This document shows positions 9,684 through 18,099 of a stretch of 64,000 nt of DNA, piece by piece. Source of the stretch: Rhodospirillaceae bacterium UBA1479 (GTDB taxonomy: Bacteria; Pseudomonadota; Alphaproteobacteria; Rhodospirillales; Casp-alpha2). The position numbers and the translations under genes were made by a program. The stretch covers positions 124,001 to 188,000 of the forward strand of contig DCRZ01000002.1 in NCBI GenBank assembly GCA_002325375.1, given 5' to 3'. The notes below the pieces were generated by a model, which searched no databases, was not told where the DNA came from, and saw nothing but the letters and a program-made list of their open reading frames with translations. Positions within the stretch are counted from its first letter, which is position 1. Each line of letters starts with the position of its first letter.

Positions 9684-11180
9684 ATGACCAAGCGCGTTCT
9701 CATCGCCGGTTTCAAGCACGAGACCAATACCTTTTCGAAACTGCCGACGGACATGGCGGCCTACAAGGCCCGGACCTATTACCGCGACGACGAGGTCGCC
9801 CGGAAGATGCGCGGCACGGCGACGGAAATCGGCGCGGCGCTGGACGCCGCCGAACGGCACGGCTGGTCCATCCGCCATCCCATCTACGCCAACGCCACGC
9901 CGTCGGGCCGTGTCACCAAGGACATGCATGATCATGTCACCCAGGCAATTATCGACGCGTTGAAATCCGACGGCCCGTTCGACGGCATCCTGCTGTGCCT
10001 GCACGGCGCCATGGTGTGTGAACATGACGAGGACGGCGAGGGCCGGCTGCTGCAATCCGTGCGCGACGTCGTGGGCCCCGACGTGCCCCTTGCCCTGACG
10101 CTTGACCTGCACGCCAACGTCACCGACCGCACGGCCGATCTCTGCGACATCGTGATCAGCTACCGGACCTATCCGCATGTCGACCAGTACGAGATCGCGA
10201 CCCAGGCCTGCGATCTTCTGGCGCGCACCATGGCGGGCGAGATCCACCCCAAGGTTCATGTCCGCCGCCGCGAAATGCTGGACGGCGCCGACCATGGGCG
10301 GACCACGTCGCCCGGGCCGATGACCGAGGCGCTGGCGACCCTGGACAAATTGCTGAAGGAAACGCCCGGCACCTACGCCGGGTCGATCAACGCGGGCTTT
10401 CCCTGGGTCGATATCCATGACACGGGGCCGACCTGCATCGTCACCGGCGAGGGCGATGACCCGGCCCATGCCCAGATCGCCGAACAGGTGATGGATCAGA
10501 TCTGGCGCGACCGCAACAAGCTGACCATCAACCTGATGCGCATCGACGAGGCGATGGCCCGGGTCAAGGCCGCCCTGGCCCAGGGTGTTTCGGCGCCGAT
10601 CGTGCTCGCCGATTATGCGGACAATCCGGGTGGCGGCGGTTACGGCGACGCGACCAAGCTTCTGGGCGCGATGATCGAGGCCGATCTGCCCGATGCGGCC
10701 TTCGGCACGATCTACGATCCCGAGGCGGCGCTGGCCTGCCGGAACGCGGGTCTCGGCACGACCTTCAGGCTGGAACTCGGCGGCAAGGTCGACCCGGCCG
10801 TGCAGGGCGGGCCGCTGTCGCTGATGGGCACGGTGACCGCGATCACCGACGGCACCTTCGCCATGGAAGGGCCGATGACCCGGGGAACCCGTGTCGACAT
10901 GGGGCCTGCGGCGGTGTTCAGCGTCGGTCACCTGGATATCGTGGTGGCCAGCGCCCGATACCAGAATTACGACAAGATGTTCTTCAAATCCGTGGGCATC
11001 GACCCGGAGAAAAGGAAGGTCCTGGGCGTCAAATCGGCGCATCACTTTCGCGCCGCCTACGGGCCCATCGCGTCGCAGATCATCGTCGTCGACGACGGCG
11101 GCGGCGTGACCTCGCGCAACTACAAGGACCTGGATTACAAGAACGTCCGCCGGCCGGTGTTTCCCTTGGATATGGACTAA
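9684..11180 (+). CDS. M81 family metallopeptidase (MlrC-like)
   Basis: 498 residues, member of the M81 family whose type member is microcystinase MlrC. Putative metal-site segments are visible: KHETNTF near the N terminus (about 12-18), CLHGAMV (about 109) and DLHANV (about 137). It begins nine bases after the second amidase and is last in the operon. In MlrC the family completes cleavage of small linear peptides; here, by context, it probably completes degradation of whatever the importer brings in. Microcystin itself is not implied: mlrA, mlrB and mlrD relatives are absent. Most M81 proteins next to ABC importers have no tested substrate. Confidence 0.85.
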   Translation: MTKRVLIAGFKHETNTFSKLPTDMAAYKARTYYRDDEVARKMRGTATEIGAALDAAERHGWSIRHPIYANATPSGRVTKDMHDHVTQAIIDALKSDGPFDGILLCLHGAMVCEHDEDGEGRLLQSVRDVVGPDVPLALTLDLHANVTDRTADLCDIVISYRTYPHVDQYEIATQACDLLARTMAGEIHPKVHVRRREMLDGADHGRTTSPGPMTEALATLDKLLKETPGTYAGSINAGFPWVDIHDTGPTCIVTGEGDDPAHAQIAEQVMDQIWRDRNKLTINLMRIDEAMARVKAALAQGVSAPIVLADYADNPGGGGYGDATKLLGAMIEADLPDAAFGTIYDPEAALACRNAGLGTTFRLELGGKVDPAVQGGPLSLMGTVTAITDGTFAMEGPMTRGTRVDMGPAAVFSVGHLDIVVASARYQNYDKMFFKSVGIDPEKRKVLGVKSAHHFRAAYGPIASQIIVVDDGGGVTSRNYKDLDYKNVRRPVFPLDMD

Positions 11181-11190
11181 GACACAGGGC

Positions 11191-11655
11191 TTATGCGCTG
11201 GGCGGGGTGACTGGCTGTTCAGGCAGCAGTGTCTGGGCCAGGGACTTGAGCAGAACCGTCATCATCGACGCGGATGGAATGCGAAGGGTCTTTCGTAGAG
11301 CCTCGGCAGGGTCCAAGGCGCCTGGCAGCATGTGTACAATATCCGGCGTTACGGCGCGATAAGTCATGGACCAGTCCGGGAAGGCCCTGTCCGTGATCGG
11401 GCCTGTCGCCATCATCCAAACATCCTGGTGCCGATTGTCTTTCGTTATCGTGGCGAACAAGCTGTCGATGTCCGACTTCGAGCCTTCAAGGTATTGGGCA
11501 AAGACGCCGCCGCCATAGATCAGAATGCCGGTGATGCTTAGGCGTTCGTTCTTTCTGCGCGAATTATCCAGCAGAATTTGCAGGTTACCGGGCGATATTG
11601 GGGCGGTTTCCTGGCTTCTGTAGATCAGAGCGTGGAGATTATCAGTGTCGGCCAA
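11191..11655 (-). CDS. BLUF-domain blue-light photoreceptor
   Basis: 154-residue protein, a single FAD-binding BLUF domain (about 7-100) with a short C-terminal tail (about 100-154) that probably mediates oligomerisation or partner contact. The photocycle residues occur with the same spacing as in AppA: Tyr12, Asn36, Gln54 and Trp95 (AppA 21, 45, 63, 104). The ITG-L-Y and F-QYLEG blocks of the family are clear. No output domain is fused, so it must signal by protein contact. Start is TTG at 11653-11655 behind a strong AGGAGG. It follows the AlkB gene on the same strand with a 45-base gap. Confidence 0.9.
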   Translation of the reverse strand: MADTDNLHALIYRSQETAPISPGNLQILLDNSRRKNERLSITGILIYGGGVFAQYLEGSKSDIDSLFATITKDNRHQDVWMMATGPITDRAFPDWSMTYRAVTPDIVHMLPGALDPAEALRKTLRIPSASMMTVLLKSLAQTLLPEQPVTPPSA

Positions 11656-11700
11656 GATGCCTCCTGAAAATCTAGTCGGATAATATTACACAACCCATCG

Positions 11701-12297
11701 CTAGGGTGAATTGATGATGTTCCGAAATGTCAGGTTGATGCGTGGCCCCACGGGTTTCTTCGTCTTGGGTACCCGGTGCAGCCAGTCGGCCTGACAACGC
11801 CCGGACATCACCAGGACGTCGCCGTTGCCCAGTTCCGTGCAGACGGCGTCGCCTTGTTTGTCCTTGCGCCGCATCTGAAAGCGCCGGGCGGCCCCCAGGC
11901 TGATCGAGGCGATCACGGGGGCCGGGCCCAATGACGCTTCGTCATCTGAATGCCAATCCATGCTGTCGGCGCCGTCGCGGTACAGATTGGCGAGCACGGA
12001 ATTGAACGGGGCCCGGGCGATCTCCGCGCATCTGTCGCGCAAGTCCGCCAGCACGGGCGGCCAGGGGCGCGGGTCCAGGTGCAGGCCCGAATAGGCATAG
12101 GCGGCGTCGCCGTACCACGCACTCAGGCGCGGCTGGGCAATGCGCCGGCCGTAGAGGGTGAGCTCTTCCTGTTTCCAGTCAACGGCATCCATGACGATGT
12201 CGAACAGGGCGTCGCCATCGACCAGGGCGGCGGGGTAAAGCACCGCGTCCGCCGCCTCCAGGCGCACGGGCGGATAGCCGAGGGCGAGACCGGACAT
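11701..12297 (-). CDS. AlkB-type 2-oxoglutarate/Fe(II) dioxygenase
   Basis: 198-residue nucleic-acid demethylase of the AlkB superfamily, closest in layout to the ALKBH2/3-like bacterial group. The Fe(II) ligands are His and Asp in WHSDDE and a distal His in WLHRVPK; the 2-oxoglutarate-binding Arg residues are in GPRINLTFR near the C terminus. It would remove 1-methyladenine and 3-methylcytosine lesions. It lies seven bases after the stop of the PDZ protein gene on the same strand, so the two are probably co-transcribed, with the BLUF gene downstream. No Ada-type regulator is nearby, so induction by alkylation is not evident. Confidence 0.88.
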   Translation of the reverse strand: MSGLALGYPPVRLEAADAVLYPAALVDGDALFDIVMDAVDWKQEELTLYGRRIAQPRLSAWYGDAAYAYSGLHLDPRPWPPVLADLRDRCAEIARAPFNSVLANLYRDGADSMDWHSDDEASLGPAPVIASISLGAARRFQMRRKDKQGDAVCTELGNGDVLVMSGRCQADWLHRVPKTKKPVGPRINLTFRNIINSP

Positions 12298-12304
12298 GAC
12301 GGGT

Positions 12305-13282
12305 CTAGTGGACGTTAGGGGATTTGTAGAAGTCGCCGCGCGAACAGGACCGCACGGTGATCGTCGTCAGGTCGCCGTCGCGGTAGATGTTCAGGGGCAC
12401 GTCGATTCCGGCGTTGCCCAACGACCACACGCCGCGAAAGAATTCGGCCATGCCTTCGACCGGCTTGTCGTCGACGCCGACCACCAGGTCGCCGGCCTTG
12501 AGGCCCGCATCCTCCGCCGGCCCGCCCTGCCAGGTGCCGACGATGACGACACGGCCCATGGTCTCGGCGGTGAAGGTGCCCAGCCAGGGGCGGGGCGGGC
12601 GCCCGGTCGTCCCCGTGGTGCGCAGGGTCGGCAGGATCGCCTTCACGATATCGATGGGCACGATCATGTTGCCCTCGCTTTCGCCGCTTTCCTCGCCCCG
12701 CACGTACAGCGACCCGATGCCGCGCAGCGTTCCGTCCTCGCCGATCAGCGCCGCCCCGCCCCACAGGGGATGGGCCGGCGCGGTGAAGATGGCATCGTCC
12801 AGAAGGTATTCCCAATAGCCCGCGAATTCCTTGCGCGCCGACACGCGGGTCTGCAACGCATGCGCCCGTCCGCCGCAACCGGCGACGATCACGTCGTCGC
12901 CCGGGATCAGGTCGGCGGAGGATCCCAGTTCGATGGCCGGGGCGTCCAGGGGTTGCAGCGCCTGGACCAGGCCGAATCCCGTTTCCTGGTCGTAACCCAT
13001 GACGTGGCCCTCGGCGGCGCGGCCGTCGTTGGTGACCAGCCAGACCCGTTCGGCCTCGACCACCAGATAGCCGATGGTCAGCACCAGGCCCTTGGGGTCG
13101 ATGACCACGCCGTGGCCGCTGCGCTGGGTGCCGAGGGTGCCGGCGGTAAAGGCCGTTTCGGGAATTTCCGTGCGCAGGGAAACCACGCTGCGCAGCGTCT
13201 TGTCGATATCGAAGGAAAACCGGTCGTCGTCGGGCCGGTAAGGCTCGGGGATTTCAGGGTATTCCTGGCGCGGTTCGTCCAT
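12305..13282 (-). CDS. HtrA/S1C-like protein with degenerate catalytic triad and PDZ domain
   Basis: 325 residues: a trypsin-fold region (about 28-225) followed by a PDZ domain (about 230-320). The fold matches HtrA around GHGVVID and the two beta-barrels, but the catalytic positions are all changed: the His of TNxHVV is Tyr72 (TIGYLVV), the Asp of D-x-x-SDIAL is Gly102 (ETGFGLV) and the Ser of GNSGG is Trp174 (PLWGG). There is no signal peptide or membrane segment, unlike ordinary HtrA. It is therefore probably a cytoplasmic peptide-binding or scaffold protein, not a protease. First gene of a presumed minus-strand operon with alkB and the BLUF gene. Confidence 0.82.
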   Translation of the reverse strand: MDEPRQEYPEIPEPYRPDDDRFSFDIDKTLRSVVSLRTEIPETAFTAGTLGTQRSGHGVVIDPKGLVLTIGYLVVEAERVWLVTNDGRAAEGHVMGYDQETGFGLVQALQPLDAPAIELGSSADLIPGDDVIVAGCGGRAHALQTRVSARKEFAGYWEYLLDDAIFTAPAHPLWGGAALIGEDGTLRGIGSLYVRGEESGESEGNMIVPIDIVKAILPTLRTTGTTGRPPRPWLGTFTAETMGRVVIVGTWQGGPAEDAGLKAGDLVVGVDDKPVEGMAEFFRGVWSLGNAGIDVPLNIYRDGDLTTITVRSCSRGDFYKSPNVH

Positions 13283-13371
13283 GGGGGAATGGTAGTGCAG
13301 TTCGCGCGGAAAGGAAATGCGCCGGGCGGGGGAATTTCATCATTTGCGCGATCATGCGCCCGGGCGTTAGG

Positions 13372-13383
13372 ATTGTGCACAAT
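13372..13383. promoter_or_regulatory. 12-bp perfect palindrome, candidate operator
   Basis: ATTGTGCACAAT reads the same on both strands. It lies 34 bases before the class II aldolase start and about 90 bases before the divergent PDZ-protein start, a typical operator position. No cognate regulator is adjacent; GntR- or MarR-type proteins bind sites of this form. Confidence 0.4.
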
Positions 13384-13417
13384 TTTACCGAGCGAACGGA
13401 TTGGGAGGATTAGCCAT

Positions 13418-14194
13418 ATGGCCCAGGTTATTCAGTTGCACGAAGTTCCGAGCCTGCGAGAAAAAGTCTCGGAAGAAGAATGGGCGCTGCGCGTCGAACT
13501 GGCGGCGGTCTATCGCCTGGTTGCGCGGTTCGGCTGGGACGACGGCATCTTTACCCATTCGTCGGTGCGTCTGCCGGGCCGTGACCATCATTTCCTGATC
13601 AATCCCTACGGCCACCTGTTTTCCGAGGTCTGCGCGTCCAACCTGGTGAAGATCGATGTTGACGGCAATGTGCTGGACGACAGCCCCTACGAGGTCATCA
13701 AGGCAGGGTTCGTGATCCATTCGGCGATTCACATGTCGCGCGGCGACGCCATGTGCGTGATCCATACCCATACCAACGCGGGCATGGCCGTTTCGGCGCA
13801 GAAGGATGGATTGCTGCCCCTGAATCAGAAATCCATGGGCTTCTACAATCGTCTCGCCTATCACGACTATCAGGGCATCTCCAACGACACGGAAGAGCGC
13901 GACAGCATCGTCCGCGACCTCGGCAATCATCATTCCATGATCCTGCGCAACCACGGCCTGCTGTGCACGGGGCGAACCATCGCCGAAGCGTTCCAGCATA
14001 TCCGCTATCTGCAGCACGCCTGTGAACTTCAATTGATGGCCCAGGCGTCCGGTGCCGAGTTGATCATTCCGCCGAAGGAGGTCTGCGAGCATGCGGCCAG
14101 TCAGTTCGACGGCGACGGCGCCCCCCGGGGCGGTGACCAGTTCGCGGCCTTCGTGCGCATGCTCGACCGGGAAGAGCCCGACTACAAACACTGA
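13418..14194 (+). CDS. class II aldolase/adducin family protein
   Basis: 258 residues, zinc-dependent aldolase or decarboxylase fold (AraD/FucA-like). Zinc ligands His116 and His118 are in HTHTN, and His179 in RNHGLL; Glu70 is in the usual acid-base region. The start at 13418 is chosen because GGGAGG lies about 9 bases upstream and the upstream open frame overlaps the oppositely transcribed PDZ-protein gene. Subgroup members without a sugar-kinase context often have unknown substrates; no sugar or phosphate pathway genes are adjacent, so the reaction is not assigned. Divergent from the PDZ-protein operon. Confidence 0.85.
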   Translation: MAQVIQLHEVPSLREKVSEEEWALRVELAAVYRLVARFGWDDGIFTHSSVRLPGRDHHFLINPYGHLFSEVCASNLVKIDVDGNVLDDSPYEVIKAGFVIHSAIHMSRGDAMCVIHTHTNAGMAVSAQKDGLLPLNQKSMGFYNRLAYHDYQGISNDTEERDSIVRDLGNHHSMILRNHGLLCTGRTIAEAFQHIRYLQHACELQLMAQASGAELIIPPKEVCEHAASQFDGDGAPRGGDQFAAFVRMLDREEPDYKH

Positions 14195-14198
14195 CAAC

Positions 14199-14290
14199 AA
14201 ACACCACTGAGGCGCGGGACCCCTGAAAAGGAAGGTGTGGGTTTGAAACCTCCCCCTTACTTCTCATCGTCTCTGTGCCTCAGTGGTTTT
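14199..14290. repeat. dispersed intergenic inverted repeat, copy A
   Basis: Arms CCACTGAGGC (14204-14213) and GCCTCAGTGG (14277-14286) pair perfectly around 63 bases. The right half, TTCTCATCGTCTCTGTGCCT followed by CAGTGGTTTT, matches segments at 33341-33370 and, inverted, at 61321-61350. Here the element follows the aldolase stop by a few bases and could also act as a transcription end. Confidence 0.7.
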
Positions 14291-14369
14291 CTGTTTTCCT
14301 GCCCATCCGGATTCCGTCAATGGCCTCAAATGGTTCCGCCGGATCGGTGGATTGTCAGAATGGGGTCAT

Positions 14370-14398
14370 TTGACATCCCGGCCCCGGGCAACTACCTT
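14370..14398 (+). promoter_or_regulatory. candidate sigma-70 promoter for NAGGN operon
   Basis: A perfect -35 hexamer TTGACA (14370-14375) is followed after 17 bases by TACCTT (14393-14398), a weak -10. It lies about 150 bases before the amidotransferase start, leaving a long leader. The 14195-14550 gap otherwise holds repeat copy A and the hairpin at 14469-14493. Confidence 0.35.
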
Positions 14399-14468
14399 AA
14401 ATAAATCAACACCTTAAGACTGTAGCCATTTGACCCGGCCAAAGATGACCGGGGACGGTGGTATTTTG

Positions 14469-14493
14469 TCCGCGCCCAACGCTGGGCGACGGA
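14469..14493 (+). other. leader hairpin upstream of NAGGN operon
   Basis: TCCG plus CGCCCA pairs with TGGGCG plus CGGA around the loop ACGC, with a single bulged A. No U-tract follows, so it is not a standard terminator. It lies about 60 bases upstream of the amidotransferase start. Confidence 0.4.
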
Positions 14494-14550
14494 GGCCCGT
14501 GATTTCGGCGGGCAGGACGCGCCAATAGTAATAAAGGAGCCGGATGCGGC

Positions 14551-16326
14551 ATGTGTGGACTTAGCGGCGAAATCAGATTCGACGACGGCAATGCGGATGC
14601 CCGGGCGGTGGCGCGGATGACGGACGCCATGGCGCCTCGGGGGCCAGACGCCTCGGGTCTGTTCCAGCAAAGCCGCTGCGCCTTCGGCCATCGCCGGCTC
14701 AAGATCATCGATCTGACGGAAAAAGCGCAGCAGCCCCTGATTGATGCCGACCTGGGCCTGACCATCGCCTTCAACGGCTGCATTTATAATTATAAGGCTC
14801 TGCGCGAGGAATTGATCGCCAAGGGTTACCGTTTCTTTTCCACGGGCGACACCGAAGTGGTGCTCAAGGCCTTTGCCGCCTGGGGACCCGATTGCGTGAA
14901 ACGCCTGAACGGCATGTTCGCCTTCGCCATCTACGAGCGCGACACGGGCCGCCTGACCCTGGCCCGCGACCGTCTGGGCATCAAGCCGTTGTACCTTGCG
15001 GAAAGCGGCAAGCGGCTGCGCTTCGCCTCAACCCTGCCGGCCTTGCTGGCCGGCGGCGATACGGACACGGACATCGATCCCGTGGGCCTGCACCATTACA
15101 TGTCGTTCCACGCCGTGGTGCCGGCGCCCTATACGGTGCTGAAGGGCGTGCGCAAACTGCCGCCCGCGACCTATGCGGTGTTCGAGGCCGATGGCACCCG
15201 CCGCGATACGACCTACTGGTCCGTCGACTTCACACGCTCCGCCGACGACATGAAACTGTCCGCCGAGGATTGGTGCGATCTGGTCTATGACGCCCTGGCG
15301 TTGTCCATCGACCGGCGGCTCGAGGCCGATGTGGACGTCGGCGTGCTGTTGTCGGGCGGGGTCGATTCCTCGCTGATCGTCGGCATGCTGGCGCGCGCGG
15401 GCAAGACGCCGCTGCGTACCTTTTCCGTGGGCTTCGAGGATGCCGGCGGCGAGGCCGGCAACGAATTCAAGTATTCCGACCTGATCGCCCAGGAATTCGG
15501 GACCGAGCATTACAAGATCCACGTCGGCGCCCAACGCCTGATGGATCTTTTGCCGGATACCATCAAGGCGATGTCGGAGCCCATGGTCAGCCATGACAAC
15601 GTGGGTTTCTTCGCGCTGTCTCAGGAAGTCTCTCAGCATGTGAAGGTGGTGCAGTCGGGCCAGGGTGCGGATGAAATCTTCGGCGGCTATTCCTGGTATC
15701 CGCCCTTGATGGATTCCAACGATCCCGTCGGCGATTACGCCCGTGTGTTCCGCGATCGTGACTTCGCGGATTACAAAAAGGCCGTGTCGCCGCAGTACCA
15801 CACGGACCGCGACGAAAGCCTGGCCTTCATCGAACGGAACTTCGCCCAACCCGGTGCCGACCGTGCCGTGGACAAGGCGCTGCGCATCGATTCAACCATC
15901 ATGCTGGTCGACGACCCGGTGAAGCGGGTTGACAACATGACCATGGCCTGGGGGCTCGAGGCCCGGGTGCCTTTCCTCGATCACGAACTGGTCGAACTTG
16001 CCGGCCGGGTGCCGCCCGAACACAAGGTGCGCGACGGCGGCAAAGGCGTGCTGAAGGACGTCGCCCGCAGGGTCGTCCCGGCCGAGGTGATCGACCGGCC
16101 CAAGGGATATTTCCCCGTGCCGGCTCTCAAATATATCGAAGGCCCTTATCTGGACATGGTCCGCGATACTCTGGCGTCGAAGCCGGCGCGCGAAAGGTCG
16201 CTGTTCGACCGGGGTTATCTCGACATGCTGTTCGACGCGCCCGCCGATCATATTACGCCGCTTCAGGGCTCGAAGCTGTGGCAGGTGGCGCTGATGGAAA
16301 CCTGGCTGCAGACCCACGGGGTGTGA
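14551..16326 (+). CDS. asnO: N-acetylglutaminylglutamine amidotransferase (AsnB-like)
   Basis: 591 residues. The N-terminal class II glutamine amidotransferase domain (about 1-210) begins MCG, so Cys2 becomes the N-terminal nucleophile after Met removal, which fixes the start. The asparagine-synthetase domain has the PP-loop SGGVDSS near 267-273. In the NAGGN pathway this enzyme amidates the C-terminal carboxyl of N-acetylglutaminylglutamine. The assignment over ordinary asparagine synthetase rests on the next two genes, which are the characteristic partners. A strong AAAGGAG lies upstream. The stop is 31 bases before the chosen start of the synthetase gene. Confidence 0.88.
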   Translation: MCGLSGEIRFDDGNADARAVARMTDAMAPRGPDASGLFQQSRCAFGHRRLKIIDLTEKAQQPLIDADLGLTIAFNGCIYNYKALREELIAKGYRFFSTGDTEVVLKAFAAWGPDCVKRLNGMFAFAIYERDTGRLTLARDRLGIKPLYLAESGKRLRFASTLPALLAGGDTDTDIDPVGLHHYMSFHAVVPAPYTVLKGVRKLPPATYAVFEADGTRRDTTYWSVDFTRSADDMKLSAEDWCDLVYDALALSIDRRLEADVDVGVLLSGGVDSSLIVGMLARAGKTPLRTFSVGFEDAGGEAGNEFKYSDLIAQEFGTEHYKIHVGAQRLMDLLPDTIKAMSEPMVSHDNVGFFALSQEVSQHVKVVQSGQGADEIFGGYSWYPPLMDSNDPVGDYARVFRDRDFADYKKAVSPQYHTDRDESLAFIERNFAQPGADRAVDKALRIDSTIMLVDDPVKRVDNMTMAWGLEARVPFLDHELVELAGRVPPEHKVRDGGKGVLKDVARRVVPAEVIDRPKGYFPVPALKYIEGPYLDMVRDTLASKPARERSLFDRGYLDMLFDAPADHITPLQGSKLWQVALMETWLQTHGV

Positions 16327-16357
16327 CGGCGTGAACCGGCGAAAGGAAAACCCGGTC

Positions 16358-18088
16358 ATGGAAGATACGCTTTCCTTGAAGCATTGGGGGACCCCGCCCA
16401 AGAACGGCATCGGCACGGTCGGCAAATGCGTCGCCGTGCATTGCGGCTGGGGCCGCGTGCTGTTCGGGCAGACCTTCGACAAGCCGGAACTGTTGGCCGG
16501 CCGCCTGATGGAAGAGGAGACCGGGGAGCGCGACCTTGCCATCTACGTGCGCGATCCGCATGTCATCCTGTCCATGGCGCCGCAGACCCTGTTTATGGAC
16601 CCGTCGCACAGTTTTCGCCTGAACCTGCGGGAACTGCCGGCCACCGCCCGCGTCGCCGACAGCAGCATGATCATCTTCCGACCTGCCGTGGCCGAGGACG
16701 AGGCGGCGGTGAACCGCATCTATACCTCACGCGGCATGGTGTCGTTGAAGCCGGGCTATCTGGGGGAACTCGACCACCGGCAATGCGTCACGGTGCTGGT
16801 CGCAGAATCGGTCCAGGACGGTGAAATTCTGGGTGTCGTCATGGGGATCGATCACACGATCGCCTTCGATGATCCCGAGGAAGGGTCGAGCCTGTGGGCC
16901 CTGGCCGTTGACAGCCAGGCGGCCGTGCCCGCCGTTGGCATCGGTCTGGTGACCGCGCTGGCGGATCATTTCCGTGCCGCCGGGCGCGCATTCATGGATC
17001 TGTCGGTGATGCATGACAACGCCGAAGCCATCAAACTTTACGAAAAAATGGGGTTCGAAAGGGTGCCCGTCTATACGGTGAAAAAGAAAAACCCGATCAA
17101 CGAATCCCTGTTTATCGGCCCGCAGCGGGCTGAAAACCTGAACATCTATGCCAAGATCATCGTCGACGAGGCGCGCCGGCGCGGCATTCACGTGGATATC
17201 GAGGATGCGGCGGCGGGCCTGTTCACCCTGACGCTCGGCGGGCGGTCCATCGCCTGCCGCGAAAGTCTGAGCGAACTGACTTCCGCTGTCGCCATGAGCC
17301 GCTGCGACGACAAGGCGCTGACCCACCGGCTTCTGGCCAAGGCGGATTTGAAGATGCCGGGGCAGGTCAGCCTGCGCAGTCGGGACGACGTGCGGGCATT
17401 TTTGGAGAAGTACGGACGTATCGTCATCAAACCGGCCCGGGGCGAACAGGGGCAGGGCGTGTTCGTTGATCTGTGTTCCGAGGACGAGGCGATCACGGCC
17501 TTCGACGAGGTCCGAGACCAGGTCGACCATGTGATCGGCGAGGAATTCGTCAACGGCCGGGATCTTCGCATCATCGTTATCGGTGACGAGGTCGCCGCCG
17601 CCGCCGTACGTCGGCCGCCGCGCATCACCGGCGACGGACAGCACAGCATCCAGGAACTGATTCAGCGCCTGTCGCGCCGCCGCGCCGCCGCCACGGGGGG
17701 TGAAAGCCGCATTCCCATCGACGATGAAACCCGGCGCTGCCTGCAGGCTCAGGGCCACGGCATGAATTCCATTTTGGGTGACGGCGTGGTGTTGGAGGTC
17801 CGCAAGACCGCCAACCTGCATTGCGGCGGCACCATCCACGACGTGACCGACGACCTGCATCCCGCGCTGCGCGATGCGGCATTGGCGGCGCGTCAGGTTC
17901 TGGGCATTCCCGTCGTCGGGTTCGATTTCATGGTTCCCCGTGTGGACGGACCCGACTACCGTATCATCGAAGCCAACGAGCGTCCCGGCCTGGCCAATCA
18001 CGAGCCGCAGCCGACGGCGCAGAAATTCGTTGATTTCCTATTCCCCGAAACGCGCCACGAATTGGTGAAAAATCCCGCAAGCGGGTAA
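16358..18088 (+). CDS. ngg: N-acetylglutaminylglutamine synthetase (GNAT/ATP-grasp fusion)
   Basis: 576 residues, fusion of a GNAT acetyltransferase domain (about 105-250, ending in DNAEAIKLYEKMGFE) and an ATP-grasp ligase domain (about 290-570, with KPARGEQGQGVFV and late metal-binding residues in IIEANERPG). Known family role: makes the alpha-linked dipeptide N-acetyl-Gln-Gln, precursor of the osmoprotectant NAGGN. The ATG at 16358 is preferred because AAAGGAAA lies upstream; a GTG at 16331 would add nine residues. The position between the amidotransferase and an M42 peptidase matches the NAGGN operons of Sinorhizobium and Pseudomonas. Confidence 0.9.
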   Translation: MEDTLSLKHWGTPPKNGIGTVGKCVAVHCGWGRVLFGQTFDKPELLAGRLMEEETGERDLAIYVRDPHVILSMAPQTLFMDPSHSFRLNLRELPATARVADSSMIIFRPAVAEDEAAVNRIYTSRGMVSLKPGYLGELDHRQCVTVLVAESVQDGEILGVVMGIDHTIAFDDPEEGSSLWALAVDSQAAVPAVGIGLVTALADHFRAAGRAFMDLSVMHDNAEAIKLYEKMGFERVPVYTVKKKNPINESLFIGPQRAENLNIYAKIIVDEARRRGIHVDIEDAAAGLFTLTLGGRSIACRESLSELTSAVAMSRCDDKALTHRLLAKADLKMPGQVSLRSRDDVRAFLEKYGRIVIKPARGEQGQGVFVDLCSEDEAITAFDEVRDQVDHVIGEEFVNGRDLRIIVIGDEVAAAAVRRPPRITGDGQHSIQELIQRLSRRRAAATGGESRIPIDDETRRCLQAQGHGMNSILGDGVVLEVRKTANLHCGGTIHDVTDDLHPALRDAALAARQVLGIPVVGFDFMVPRVDGPDYRIIEANERPGLANHEPQPTAQKFVDFLFPETRHELVKNPASG

Positions 18089-18099
18089 GGAGTAATTGC

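Noticed and set aside
8988..11045. A long minus-strand open frame opposite the second amidase and M81 genes
   Set aside because: Same reason: antisense of two confident genes and no recognisable domain.
9684..11180. Microcystin degradation locus
   Set aside because: Only an MlrC-like M81 protein is present. MlrA, MlrB and MlrD relatives are absent, and M81 proteins are common beside ABC importers.
12296..13417. Upstream extension of the class II aldolase reading frame by about 370 codons
   Set aside because: The extension overlaps the oppositely transcribed PDZ-protein gene and has no family similarity; the ATG at 13418 has a good ribosome site and matches the family N terminus.
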